Assembly: GCF_020524355.2 (NCBI RefSeq)
Contig: NZ_CP129019.1
Coordinates: forward strand, 1-64,000
DNA: 64,000 nt
Origin: Mesobacillus subterraneus
GTDB lineage: Bacteria > Bacillota > Bacilli > Bacillales > Cytobacillaceae
Reading direction: 5' to 3'
Under the pieces are notes generated by a model. It was not told the DNA's origin. It ran no database searches and saw only the letters and a program-made list of their open reading frames with translations. Positions 16,499-25,950 of this stretch are shown piece by piece. How positions within the stretch are numbered: position 1 is the stretch's first letter; each line of letters opens with the position of its first letter. The position numbers and the translations under genes were made by a program.

Positions 16499-17722
16499 AT
16501 GACCAAAACTCAAGAAAGAAGCATCTCATTTTCACCTCCAGATATATCTCAAGAAGAAATAGAAGAAGTTATAAAATCATTAAAATCTGGCTGGATAACT
16601 ACAGGGCCTAAAACAAAAGAATTTGAAAGTAAAATAGCTGAATACATTGGGGTTAATAGAGCCGTCTGCCTTAATTCAGCAACTGCAGCAATGGAGTTAA
16701 CTCTCAGAATATTAGGGATTGGCCCTGGTGATGAGGTAATAACATCTGCTTATACCTACACAGCATCGGCTTCTATTATTGAGCATGTTGGAGCGAAAAT
16801 AGTACTTGTTGACACTGCTCACAATTCATATGAAATGGATTATGCAAAGTTGTCAGAGGCTATTACAGAGAAGACTAAAGCAATTATTCCTGTTGATATT
16901 GCAGGTAAAATCTGTGATTACGATAAAATACATGAGATAGTAGAGAGCAAAAAGTCGCTTTTTCAAGCTAATAATGCGTTGCAATGGACATTTAACCGAG
17001 TAATTATTATGGCAGATGCGGCACATGCATTTGGTGCTAGTAGAAATGGGCAGAAATGCGGACAAATAGCTGATTTTACATGCTTTTCATTCCACGCTGT
17101 GAAAAATTTAACTACTGCTGAAGGTGGGGCAGTTGTTTGGAGAAATGATTTAGGATTAGATGATGACTGGATTTATAAACAGTATATGTTGTACAGTCTC
17201 CACGGTCAGTCTAAGGACGCATTAGCCAAGACACAAATAGGTGCATGGGAATACGACATTGTATATCCAGCGTATAAGTGTAATATGACTGATATTATGT
17301 CCTCTATTGGGTTAGTGCAGTTAAAAAGATATGATACATTTGTTAACCGCCGAAAAGAGATTATAGAGAAATATGATAATGGTTTACTACCTATAGGCAT
17401 TGAGAGCTTACCACATTTTGGTGATAATTATGCTTCTTCTGGTCACCTTTATTTTACTAGAATACCAGGAATAGAGGAACCAGAAAGAAATGAAATCATT
17501 AAAAGATTGGCTAAGGTGGGTATAGCAAGTAATGTACATTATAAGCCTTTGCCTTTGTTTACCGCTTATAAGAATTTAGGCTTCGACATTTCTAATTATC
17601 CAAATGCCTATAATATGTATAAAAATGAGATAACACTTCCATTGCATACTCTCTTGGTTGATGAGGATGTAGAATATATCATTAAAAATTATAAAAAAAT
17701 AATTACAGAAGTATACAAGTAG
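16499..17722 (+). CDS. PLP aminotransferase, DegT/DnrJ/EryC1 family (PglE/EpsN-like)
   Basis: 407 aa, ATG after AAAGGTGAGG. The family core is present: SGWITTGPKTKEFE at the N-terminus, DAAHAFGA, and the PLP-binding lysine in FSFHAVKNLTTAEGG. The length is slightly above the family norm because of a short insertion before DAAHAFG (around SLFQANNALQW). Next to an EpsC-type dehydratase, the likely reaction is amination of UDP-4-keto-6-deoxy-GlcNAc. It begins a switch to more AT-rich DNA that lasts to about 33 kb, typical of the exchangeable middle part of capsule loci. Confidence 0.88.
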   Translation: MTKTQERSISFSPPDISQEEIEEVIKSLKSGWITTGPKTKEFESKIAEYIGVNRAVCLNSATAAMELTLRILGIGPGDEVITSAYTYTASASIIEHVGAKIVLVDTAHNSYEMDYAKLSEAITEKTKAIIPVDIAGKICDYDKIHEIVESKKSLFQANNALQWTFNRVIIMADAAHAFGASRNGQKCGQIADFTCFSFHAVKNLTTAEGGAVVWRNDLGLDDDWIYKQYMLYSLHGQSKDALAKTQIGAWEYDIVYPAYKCNMTDIMSSIGLVQLKRYDTFVNRRKEIIEKYDNGLLPIGIESLPHFGDNYASSGHLYFTRIPGIEEPERNEIIKRLAKVGIASNVHYKPLPLFTAYKNLGFDISNYPNAYNMYKNEITLPLHTLLVDEDVEYIIKNYKKIITEVYK

Positions 17723-17730
17723 GGTGAAGT

Positions 17731-18339
17731 ATGTATAATAGTATCTTTAAAAGAGTAATTGATTTATTTTTTGCATTTTTAGTCTTGCCATTTTGGTTTA
17801 TCTTACTATGTGGTATAGCGCCGCTAATCTATCTTCAAGATAAAGGGCCAATCTTTTATAACTCCCCAAGGTTAGGCAAAGATGGAAAGATATTTAAGAT
17901 GTATAAGTTTCGGTCGATGAAAGTGAATGCACCTGATATTAGGAATGAAGATGGATCAACTTTTAATGCTGAAAGTGACCCTCGTTTGACTAATATAGGA
18001 AGATTAATCCGTAAAACTAGTATAGATGAGACACCACAATTACTAAATATTATAAAAGGCGATATGAGTTTTATTGGACCCAGACCAGATTTGCCAGAAC
18101 ATAAGGAGTTTTATAAAGGAACAGAGGAAAGAAAGTTAGAGGTTCGACCAGGTGTAACAGGATATAACCAAGCGTATTTTCGCAATACGATACCTTGGAA
18201 AGAAAGAATTCAGAATGATATTTACTATATTGATAATCAATCTTTTTATTTAGATTTTAAAATTATATTTAAGACAATTGAATCTGTATTAAAACAAGAA
18301 GATGTATATATAAATAGTCATACAACTGAAGAAAAATAG
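17731..18339 (+). CDS. Initiating sugar-phosphate transferase (PglC/EpsL type)
   Basis: 202 aa, 9 nt after the aminotransferase gene. An N-terminal membrane helix (about 10-34) is followed by the conserved polyprenyl-phosphate sugar-phosphotransferase core: GPIFYNSPRLGKDGK, FKMYKFRSM, LIRKTSIDETPQLLNI, MSFIGPRPDLPEH and RPGVTGYNQ. Its short single-domain form matches PglC-like enzymes that put phospho-bacillosamine-type sugars on undecaprenyl phosphate. It should start assembly of each repeat unit. Confidence 0.92.
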   Translation: MYNSIFKRVIDLFFAFLVLPFWFILLCGIAPLIYLQDKGPIFYNSPRLGKDGKIFKMYKFRSMKVNAPDIRNEDGSTFNAESDPRLTNIGRLIRKTSIDETPQLLNIIKGDMSFIGPRPDLPEHKEFYKGTEERKLEVRPGVTGYNQAYFRNTIPWKERIQNDIYYIDNQSFYLDFKIIFKTIESVLKQEDVYINSHTTEEK

Positions 18340-18349
18340 GAGTTTTCTT

Positions 18350-19093
18350 ATGACAGTAAATAATATTAAAATTAAAGAAGCTTTCGATTTTAATGTTCTA
18401 AAGTGGGATACAGAATTCTTTGGTGTGAAAAGTGGTAAAGCAGTATTAAACAAAGAACTTACTACAACTGAATGGAATGAACTCTTATCTAAATGTAAAA
18501 ACTATCAGTTTATTTCTATTGTTAACTTGTTTTCTGAACCTAAAAATGCGCAGACAATAGGGTTAAATACGTCAGCTTTTTTAGCGGATACTAATATACA
18601 ATTCGAGAAAAAAGTAAATGGACCAAAAAATATACCGGGTAATGTTACGATTCATCAATCGTTACCACGAGATGAGCGAATCCTAGAAATGGCTAATTTT
18701 GAGTATTCAAAGTTTATTGAAGATGAAAAGTTAGCTAAAAGAGGTGGTTCACAGGTTTACTATGAATGGATAAGTAATTCTTTCAATAATCCTGAAAAGT
18801 ACTTTGCATTGTATAGAAGTGAAAACAATTATCTTAATGGATTTGTTTTGTTTTCTTTTAATCAAAATGAGTGTGTCATAGAACTTATAGCTGTATCAAA
18901 TACAAATAAAAGTAAAGGAATAGGTACAGCTTTATTTAGTACAGTAGAATTTGAAGCAGAGCGACGAGGAATAAACGTAATTCAGGTTGGAACGCAAATA
19001 AGGAATTTAGAGGCTATAAATTTTTATCATAAAGTTGGTTGTCAACAGATTGGGTGTCATCAGGTTTACCATCTATGGAAGGAAAAGAGTTAA
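18350..19093 (+). CDS. GNAT acetyltransferase, WecD-like
   Basis: 247 aa. The N-terminal part (about 1-110) is family-specific. The C-terminal half carries the acetyl-CoA-binding pattern (ELIAVSNTNKSKGIGTALF, about 180) and the end motif NLEAINFYHKVGCQQIG seen in dTDP-fucosamine acetyltransferase WecD/RffC and related sugar N-acetyltransferases. It probably acetylates the 4-amino group of one of the two amino-dideoxy sugars of the locus. The stop codon overlaps the start of the next gene (TAATG). Confidence 0.82.
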   Translation: MTVNNIKIKEAFDFNVLKWDTEFFGVKSGKAVLNKELTTTEWNELLSKCKNYQFISIVNLFSEPKNAQTIGLNTSAFLADTNIQFEKKVNGPKNIPGNVTIHQSLPRDERILEMANFEYSKFIEDEKLAKRGGSQVYYEWISNSFNNPEKYFALYRSENNYLNGFVLFSFNQNECVIELIAVSNTNKSKGIGTALFSTVEFEAERRGINVIQVGTQIRNLEAINFYHKVGCQQIGCHQVYHLWKEKS

Positions 19094-20325
19094 TGAAGAG
19101 GATTATTGTTATTAATCATTATGGGGTAACTCCTAACATGCCAGGACCATCGAAAAACTATGAAATGGCTAAATTTTTTGCTGGTAAATATAATTGTAAT
19201 TCAGAGTTTTGGATATGTGGTTATAGTCACTACATTGGTAAGATGGATAAAAGCATAGGGAAGTTTAATCTGCAAGCCAGAGAACAAATTGATGATTTTT
19301 CTGTTATTAGAATAAAAAGTACCCCATATAAAAAAAACCCCTTCTTAAGGCAGTTAAATATCACCGTTTTCGATCTAATATCTTCAGTTAAGATATTGTT
19401 CTCAAAGGATATTGATTACATTGTAATAACGATTCCCCCTGTAACTATATTTAGTGTTTTAGCTGCAAAATTAAGAAGGATCAAATTAATTGCAGACGTA
19501 GAAGACTTATGGCTGTTATTTTTAGAAGATATGGGTATGAGAAACAAACTAGCAATAAAATATATGAATTTCTCTGCTGATTATCTTTATAAGTCGGCTG
19601 ATGGCATAGCGGCTGTTTCTAAAGGGATGCTCAATTTTGTCAAACAAAAAGTAAACAAAAAACCTCTATGGATTTCTCCACTAGGAGTAAACACTAAAGA
19701 TTATTTTAATAAAACACCGGATTATTCATTAATAGAGAGTAAAGAATGGAAAGATGATTTTAAAATAATGTATTTGGGAGTTCACGGAAAAGCCAATGAT
19801 CTTTATTCGGTTTTGAATACAATTAGTTCATTTAATAAGAACTTCAAAAATAAGTTAACAAAAAAGGTTTCCTTCGTATTTATAGGAGATGGAGAAGAAA
19901 AGGCAAATTTAATCAACTTGGCAAAACAATTGGATTTAGGAAATGTATACTTCGAGGATCCAGTTCCTGGTAAGCTTGTTCCAGATTTTCTAATTCATGC
20001 TGATATATGCTTAACAAATTTGATGAAAATTGAAAGTTTCAAGCTTGTAAGGCCAAATAAGTTATTTCAATATATGGCTCTAGGAAAACCGATAATTTCA
20101 GGTATTTGGGGAGAATTTCAAGAAATTATAGAAGAGGTAGGATCGGGTAGTTATATCGATTTTACCAAATATGACGAGGCAAGTCATATGATATACGAAC
20201 TATGCTCAGATGCAGAGTTACTAGAAACTATGGGCACCAAAGGAATAGAATATATTAAACATTATGGAGATAGAGAAAAGATATTCTCCAATTTCTATAA
20301 TCATTTAATTGAAGATGTAAAATAG
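19093..20325 (+). CDS. Glycosyltransferase family 4-type, GT-B fold
   Basis: 410 aa from the ATG at 19093, which overlaps the previous stop and has AAGGAAAAG upstream; the longer open frame from 19039 lies inside the acetyltransferase gene. N-terminal acceptor domain (RIIVINHYGVTPNMPGPSKNYE), a hydrophobic DYIVITIPPVTIFSVLAA segment, and a C-terminal nucleotide-sugar domain (VFIGDGEEKANL, RPNKLFQYMALGKPIISGIWGE). The first region resembles WbuB-type transferases. It probably adds a sugar to the lipid-linked unit on the cytoplasmic face; donor not predictable. Confidence 0.85.
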   Translation: MKRIIVINHYGVTPNMPGPSKNYEMAKFFAGKYNCNSEFWICGYSHYIGKMDKSIGKFNLQAREQIDDFSVIRIKSTPYKKNPFLRQLNITVFDLISSVKILFSKDIDYIVITIPPVTIFSVLAAKLRRIKLIADVEDLWLLFLEDMGMRNKLAIKYMNFSADYLYKSADGIAAVSKGMLNFVKQKVNKKPLWISPLGVNTKDYFNKTPDYSLIESKEWKDDFKIMYLGVHGKANDLYSVLNTISSFNKNFKNKLTKKVSFVFIGDGEEKANLINLAKQLDLGNVYFEDPVPGKLVPDFLIHADICLTNLMKIESFKLVRPNKLFQYMALGKPIISGIWGEFQEIIEEVGSGSYIDFTKYDEASHMIYELCSDAELLETMGTKGIEYIKHYGDREKIFSNFYNHLIEDVK

Positions 20326-20374
20326 TAAGCCTAACTGGCAGTTTGCCAATAGTTTGTTCAGTTAAGGAGATAAA

Positions 20375-21445
20375 ATGATAGGAATTATCTATGTTGGTTC
20401 AATTAATCGTTGTCCTTATTTAAAAAATTATACAAGTTCTCTTGATGAACTCTCAATTGAATATGAAATTATTTCATGGGATAGGTCTACTAACAGCCAA
20501 CATGAAGTAACTGGGTTAAATGCTAAAAACCATCATGTATTTGAATTTCAGTCAATTGAGCTAAGACATCCTATTTTTAAAATTTCTGATTTTTCCCGTT
20601 TTGGCAAATTTGTTAATAAAATTATTCGCGATAAACAATATGAAAAATTAGTTTTATTATCAACAATGTCAGGTGTAGTAGTTTTGAGAGAGCTTTTGAA
20701 AAATTACAAGAACAAATATATTTTTGATTATCGGGATGCTAGTTTTGAAAATATTAAACCCTTCAAATGGATCCTAAATAAAATAGTGAAGTATTCTGCA
20801 TTTACAAGCATTTCTTCCAAGGGTTTCCTGAATATACTACCTAGCGATGGTAAATATGTAATGGCGCATAATTGTTCAAGTTTTGAAACACTAACTAGAG
20901 AAAAAGTTCGTAAGAATAACAAAGTTACCATTGGTTATATAGGTGGTTTAAGAGAATCGGATTATATGAAATTACTTATAGATATTTTCGGGAATGACAA
21001 TCGCTTCCAATTTGTTATACATGGTGGGGGAGAAAATCTTAAAGAGTTAGTTGATTACTCTAATGATTTAAATAATGTTCATTTTACCGGAGAATATTTA
21101 GAAAAGGACAAAAAGGATTTAGTGAAGGAAATAGATATTATTTGTTACAATTACCCACAGTCATTTGTTAATAATTTTGCCTTAGCAAATAAGTATTATG
21201 ATGGCTTGCTATATAGAAAGCCATTATTAGGAAATATTAATACCTATTCTGGTAAATTAATTGTTGAAAACAATATAGGTATAAGCCTGGATTTTGATGA
21301 TAAAGAATACAAAGAAAAGATTTACAATTACTTTGTGGAGTATGATGTTCAGGTATTTGAAAAACAATGCGATTTATTACTTGAGGAAGTAAAGAAGGAG
21401 AATATTAATTATAAGGATAAGATCAAAGAGTTCTTTATTAGTTAG
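20375..21445 (+). CDS. Putative GT-B glycosyltransferase
   Basis: 356 aa, ATG after TAAGGAGA. Weakly conserved two-domain architecture: N-terminal MIGIIYVGSINRCPYLKNY, a middle IFDYRDASFENIKPF, and a C-terminal donor-like half (VTIGYIGGLRES, FVIHGGGENLKE, YYDGLLYRKPLLG). No DxD motif is expected for this fold. It resembles the divergent glycosyltransferases found in the variable part of capsule loci. Substrate unknown. Confidence 0.72.
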   Translation: MIGIIYVGSINRCPYLKNYTSSLDELSIEYEIISWDRSTNSQHEVTGLNAKNHHVFEFQSIELRHPIFKISDFSRFGKFVNKIIRDKQYEKLVLLSTMSGVVVLRELLKNYKNKYIFDYRDASFENIKPFKWILNKIVKYSAFTSISSKGFLNILPSDGKYVMAHNCSSFETLTREKVRKNNKVTIGYIGGLRESDYMKLLIDIFGNDNRFQFVIHGGGENLKELVDYSNDLNNVHFTGEYLEKDKKDLVKEIDIICYNYPQSFVNNFALANKYYDGLLYRKPLLGNINTYSGKLIVENNIGISLDFDDKEYKEKIYNYFVEYDVQVFEKQCDLLLEEVKKENINYKDKIKEFFIS

Positions 21446-21503
21446 AGACTCTTGATATAAAGGTTCTTAAGTCAAAAAAATTCTAAAAGTAGAAAGGTAC
21501 AAA

Positions 21504-22658
21504 ATGAAAGTATTATTTATTTGTTTATTTCCTATAGAAGCTAATAATTCTGCAATGATGAGAAATTTAGCCTTAGTAAATGGGTTATTATCTAATGGTT
21601 GTAAAGTAGACTTTGTTACGATTCCTGCTAGCAAAAATGTACAAGTTGTAACGGATAGTGGACACCTAGAGAATCTTAATATCATTAAATTAAAGGGAAA
21701 TGATTTATATAACTCTGTCATTTCTATAAAAAATAAAAAGGCCAATTTTCTTAAGGACTTTACTATATCAGCAATTCGCAAAGTATACCATAAATTTTCG
21801 ATTTTTGATTATACATTAAAGATCGCGAAGAATATTAAATTAAGTCAATTAAACCAAAAGGAATATGACTTAGTAATATCTTCTTCCGACCCAAAAACTT
21901 CTCATATTGCTGCTGCGAATTTAATAAGACAGGGATTAATATATAAAAAGTGGATTCAATATTGGGGAGATCCAATGGCAATGGATATAACAAACAATAG
22001 TATATATCCCCAATATTATTTACGTAAAATTGAACAGAAATTATTAAATGAAGCCGATCATATTATCTATGTATCTCCCCTGACGTATGAAGCTCAAAAA
22101 GAGGCGTTTCCTAAACTTGCGCAAAAGATGATTTTTGAACCGATTCCTTTTAAAGATAAGAAAGTTTATCCTGAAGTGAAAAAAAATAAGTTCCTTATAG
22201 GTTATTTTGGTGCATATATGAAAATTTCTAGAAACTTAGAACCTCTATATAATACATGTAATAGTCTAACACATGATATTGATTTAATATTGATGGGAGA
22301 AACGGATTGCGAGTTTTCGGAAAAAGAAAACATAGCTGTTTTCCCGCGAGGTGATGCTTCAGAATATGAATCAAAAGCCGATCTCCTAGTATGTGTATTA
22401 AACAAAAGTGGAACTCAAATACCAGGGAAAATATATCATTACGCTGCTACAAATAAACCGATTCTAATTATATTGGACGGTGAAAATAAAGAAATAATCA
22501 AGGAATATCTATTTCCTTACAATAGGTATATTTTTTGTAATAATAATGAAGAAGAAATACAGCGAACAATTAAAGAGATAATCAAAGGTCCAATTCAGTT
22601 TCATCCTTGCGAAGCTTTTAATTCAAGTGAAATTGCAAAAAGAGTATTAGAGCTTTAA
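21504..22658 (+). CDS. Glycosyltransferase, GT-B type
   Basis: 384 aa, ATG preceded by AGAAAGG. Opens with KVLFICLFPIEANNSAMMRNLAL, the acceptor-side Rossmann start seen in many capsular transferases. A middle block, WGDPMAMDITNNS, precedes the donor side (FLIGYFGAYMKISRN, DLLVCVLNKSGTQIPGKIYHYAATNKPILII). Probably forms one linkage of the repeat unit; no sugar specificity can be read. Confidence 0.8.
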   Translation: MKVLFICLFPIEANNSAMMRNLALVNGLLSNGCKVDFVTIPASKNVQVVTDSGHLENLNIIKLKGNDLYNSVISIKNKKANFLKDFTISAIRKVYHKFSIFDYTLKIAKNIKLSQLNQKEYDLVISSSDPKTSHIAAANLIRQGLIYKKWIQYWGDPMAMDITNNSIYPQYYLRKIEQKLLNEADHIIYVSPLTYEAQKEAFPKLAQKMIFEPIPFKDKKVYPEVKKNKFLIGYFGAYMKISRNLEPLYNTCNSLTHDIDLILMGETDCEFSEKENIAVFPRGDASEYESKADLLVCVLNKSGTQIPGKIYHYAATNKPILIILDGENKEIIKEYLFPYNRYIFCNNNEEEIQRTIKEIIKGPIQFHPCEAFNSSEIAKRVLEL

Positions 22659-22756
22659 CAATAATTATTAAGTGATTACCTTAATAGGCTTAAAAACTAC
22701 TTACTTGTAAATAATTTAGGAATAATTAAGGTAGCCGATTTAAAGAGGCGATTAAT

Positions 22757-24100
22757 TTGCATCTAGGATTTTTAATTATATATATATGTTTATTTTTTTG
22801 TTTTATTTATTTCTTAAGATCGAATTATGAAAAAACTAATATTAGCGGTGCTTACGCAGGAATAACTTTTGGTTTTCTTTTATACTATGCACTTATTCCA
22901 ATATTACTAATTATATTGGAAGGTAAGTTTTTAATGGCTAATAACTTTGGGCCTTTAGTAAAGTATGTTTACCAGAAAGATGATGTGAGTATCGCTGTTT
23001 CAATTATTGTAATAACTTTTGGTTTCTTTGCTTTTCATCTTGGATATGTTTTTAGTTCTAAATATAAACTAAGGATTTCAAATTTTCAGAAAAGAAAAAT
23101 TAAATATAAAATCCATAGTATTAATTCTCTTAAAATATTTACTATTATTGGATATGGTACCTTTCTGATAGGAGGAATATCTTTCTTAATACTTATTAAT
23201 TCCTTGGGAGGGATTTTAAATGCATTAACAATAGGAGAAAAATTTAGGGGATTTGGAGAAACTGCACTATCAGATTTTGTAGGCGTAAATACAGCATTGT
23301 TATTTATTCCTTCAAGGTTAATAACAGTTACACCAATCATTTTCTATTTTTTATTAATAAATAGAAAAAATAAAATGGATAAAATTGTATTTTCCTTATC
23401 TTTTCCGTTTGCGATCTTGTTCTTTTTATTTAATGCTGGAAGAGCTCCTTTGATAATTTATCTCCTGGCATTTTTATATATTTTTCTGAAAAGATACACT
23501 AAAAAGGTATGGATAAAAATATTTGCCTTAGGTATAATTTCCTTGCCATTATTAGATGTACTTGATAAATTCTTTATTTTTCTTTCCACAAACCAATGGT
23601 ATGAAATTAAAGTGAATTATCTATCATATATATATCAGTTTACCCATCCTTTTAAAAGTGTAGTAAATTTGAGGGGGATAGTGACAATAGAAGATTATTA
23701 TTTTGGAAGTAGTGTTTTTCGCGATATTTTTAGTATTCTCCCCAAAATTAATTTTGATCCTTTATTTTTTGAGGTTTCTGAGTACTTTTATGGGACTAAC
23801 TGGAGTTCAATTGGTGGAGTCCCTACCGACTTATTAACGTACGGATATTTCCAAATGGGTATACCTGGGGTTATCAGTTTATTGCTAATGGTAGGCTATT
23901 TAACTGGAAAGATAGATAAAACACTCTTGTTACTTCCTCAAAACAAAAGTAGAGATTTTATCTCAGTTGTAATGGCTACGAATATTTCTGGTGTGATACC
24001 ATCTGCGGATTTATCTTCTTTATTAAGAGGAAATGTAATGTTAATTAGTATCTCTATTATTTTATTTTTAACATATAAGCAGCAAAATAAAAATAAATAA
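22757..24100 (+). CDS. O-antigen/capsule repeat polymerase, Wzy-like
   Basis: 447 aa, TTG start after AAAGAGGCG. About ten to twelve hydrophobic helices spread over the whole length, very AT-rich, with a loop containing NAGRAPLIIYLLAFLY (about 230) typical of oligosaccharide repeat-unit polymerases, and a large outer loop (about 290-370). Wzy proteins link lipid-carried repeat units outside the membrane. It is the only such protein in the operon, which also encodes a Wzx flippase. Confidence 0.85.
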   Translation: MHLGFLIIYICLFFCFIYFLRSNYEKTNISGAYAGITFGFLLYYALIPILLIILEGKFLMANNFGPLVKYVYQKDDVSIAVSIIVITFGFFAFHLGYVFSSKYKLRISNFQKRKIKYKIHSINSLKIFTIIGYGTFLIGGISFLILINSLGGILNALTIGEKFRGFGETALSDFVGVNTALLFIPSRLITVTPIIFYFLLINRKNKMDKIVFSLSFPFAILFFLFNAGRAPLIIYLLAFLYIFLKRYTKKVWIKIFALGIISLPLLDVLDKFFIFLSTNQWYEIKVNYLSYIYQFTHPFKSVVNLRGIVTIEDYYFGSSVFRDIFSILPKINFDPLFFEVSEYFYGTNWSSIGGVPTDLLTYGYFQMGIPGVISLLLMVGYLTGKIDKTLLLLPQNKSRDFISVVMATNISGVIPSADLSSLLRGNVMLISISIILFLTYKQQNKNK

Positions 24101-24219
24101 TATATCACTTGTATTTATAGCAAGAATTAAAAGGAATTATGAAAATAAAATAATTAAACTTTGAACTAGACCATTAAAAATTTTATTTTTCCCGAAGAAA
24201 ACTGGTCAAGGAGTTTTGT

Positions 24220-25281
24220 ATGAAACACTTTCATTTTGTAGGTACTGAGAAATTTACAGAGCCATATATAAAGTTTATTAATCTTAATTTTAATGGAAAA
24301 GAGCACGGATTTCATTGTGTGGAATCAAATACACCAAATTATATGAAAGAAAGTTTTGGGAACTTTTTTAAATATAGAAATGTATGGAATAAAAGTCTTA
24401 TAAGGCAGCTATATAGAGCAGATAAAGTTTATATTCATGGACTGTTTGATTTCAGAATTATTGCTTTGTTTTTTTTTCAGCCTTGGTTATTGCAAAAGTG
24501 CCATTGGATCATCTGGGGCGCTGATTTGTATACCTATAGACAGTCAAGAAAAAATATGAAATCAAAAATAAAAGAGGCTATAAGGGCTTTTATAATAAAA
24601 AGATTTGGTAATATTGTTACTTTAGTGAAAGGGGATTATAAATTAGTTCAAAAGTGGTATCGAACCAACGCGAATTATTATCATGGAGCCTATATTAATC
24701 CGATATCACAAAGTTATTTAGACTCTCTACCACAAATAAGTGAAAAATCTGATGATGTATTTATTATTCAAATTGGTAATTCTGCTGACATAGCAAATAA
24801 GCATATTGAGGCATTAAGAAAAATTGTGAAATTCCGCGATGAGAATATTCAAATATTTGTGCCCTTGTCATACGGAGATAAGACCTATCAAGAACAGGTA
24901 ATAAGAGAAGGGAAAAAACTATTTGGACATAAATTTAAAGCATTAACTGAATTTTTACCTCCAGAAGAATATAGTGCTTATTTAAATGAAATAGACATAG
25001 CAATTTTTAACAATGATAGACAACAGGCGTTAGGAAATATTTACGCGCTTCTTTATTTAAATAAAAAAGTCTATATTAGATCGGACACAGCGATGTGGGA
25101 ACATTTTAAAGAAAAGTTTGACATCGATATGAATGACTTTTTATCAGTTGACAATATAAATTTTGATGATTTTACGAAAAGAGCAAATAATGATTTGAAA
25201 ATAAAAATCAGTAAGGTTTTTGATAAAGACTATCTTGTAGATATATGGAAAGTAATATTTGAAGGGAGAAATAATAAGTGA
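24220..25281 (+). CDS. WecF-like 4-acetamido-4,6-dideoxyhexose transferase
   Basis: 353 aa, ATG after AAGGAG. The sequence has the character of glycosyltransferase family 56 (WecF/RffT): HFHFVGTEKFTEPYIKFIN, YIHGLFDFRI, CHWIIWGADLYTYR, IIQIGNSADIANKH, EIDIAIFNNDRQQALGN. In enteric bacteria WecF adds Fuc4NAc from its dTDP donor to lipid III of enterobacterial common antigen. Here the matching donor pathway (RmlA, RmlB, aminotransferase, acetyltransferase) is in the same operon, so transfer of a dTDP-4-acetamido-4,6-dideoxy sugar is a well-supported inference. Confidence 0.83.
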   Translation: MKHFHFVGTEKFTEPYIKFINLNFNGKEHGFHCVESNTPNYMKESFGNFFKYRNVWNKSLIRQLYRADKVYIHGLFDFRIIALFFFQPWLLQKCHWIIWGADLYTYRQSRKNMKSKIKEAIRAFIIKRFGNIVTLVKGDYKLVQKWYRTNANYYHGAYINPISQSYLDSLPQISEKSDDVFIIQIGNSADIANKHIEALRKIVKFRDENIQIFVPLSYGDKTYQEQVIREGKKLFGHKFKALTEFLPPEEYSAYLNEIDIAIFNNDRQQALGNIYALLYLNKKVYIRSDTAMWEHFKEKFDIDMNDFLSVDNINFDDFTKRANNDLKIKISKVFDKDYLVDIWKVIFEGRNNK

Positions 25282-25937
25282 AGAAAATTTTAATATATGG
25301 GGCAAGTGGTTTTGCAAAAGAAGTAGCTCATCTGATTGAAGACATAAATAATAATATGAGCGAGTGGGAAATTATTGGATTTGTGGATGATTTTATTACA
25401 GACCGTAATATTAATATAAATGGATATCCGCTCACGACTGTAGAGCAAGCTTTAAAAGATAACGAAACATTAGCAATTGCTATTGGGGTTGGTTCACCAA
25501 AAGCTAAGCAGATAATATTGGATAAGCTCTCTACTTATGAAAACATCTATTTCCCGAATTTAATTCACCCTAAAACACGTATCTCCTCTACCAATCAAAT
25601 AGGAAAAGGAATTATTATCTGTGAAGGTAGTATATTAACAACAAATATTATTCTTAAAGATTTCGTTACTCTTAATTTGAATTGTACAATTGGGCATGAT
25701 ACTGAAATAAAGGAGTTTACAACTATATTGCCTAATGCATCAATCTCGGGAAATATTATTATTAACAAAGGTGTAGATATTGGAACTAATGCGACAATTA
25801 TAGAAAAACTTGAAATAGGTGAGAATTCTATAATAGGAGCAGGTTCTGTAGTTGTTAGAGACATTCCAGATAATTGTACAGCTGTTGGCATTCCTGCGAA
25901 ACCGATAAAATTTCATAATCGCGCTATAGAAGGATAG
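25278..25937 (+). CDS. PglD/NeuD-type sugar O/N-acetyltransferase
   Basis: 219 aa, GTG start overlapping the previous stop (GTGA) with GAAGGGA upstream. N-terminal small Rossmann domain (ILIYGASGFAKEVAHLIED) and a C-terminal left-handed beta-helix of hexapeptide repeats with the catalytic His in LNCTIGHDTEIKE. This is the architecture of PglD, which N-acetylates UDP-4-amino sugars, and of NeuD. With a VioA-like aminotransferase immediately after it, it probably forms the 4-acetamido group of the dTDP sugar. Confidence 0.87.
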   Translation: MKKILIYGASGFAKEVAHLIEDINNNMSEWEIIGFVDDFITDRNININGYPLTTVEQALKDNETLAIAIGVGSPKAKQIILDKLSTYENIYFPNLIHPKTRISSTNQIGKGIIICEGSILTTNIILKDFVTLNLNCTIGHDTEIKEFTTILPNASISGNIIINKGVDIGTNATIIEKLEIGENSIIGAGSVVVRDIPDNCTAVGIPAKPIKFHNRAIEG

Positions 25938-25950
25938 GGGGTTATATTTC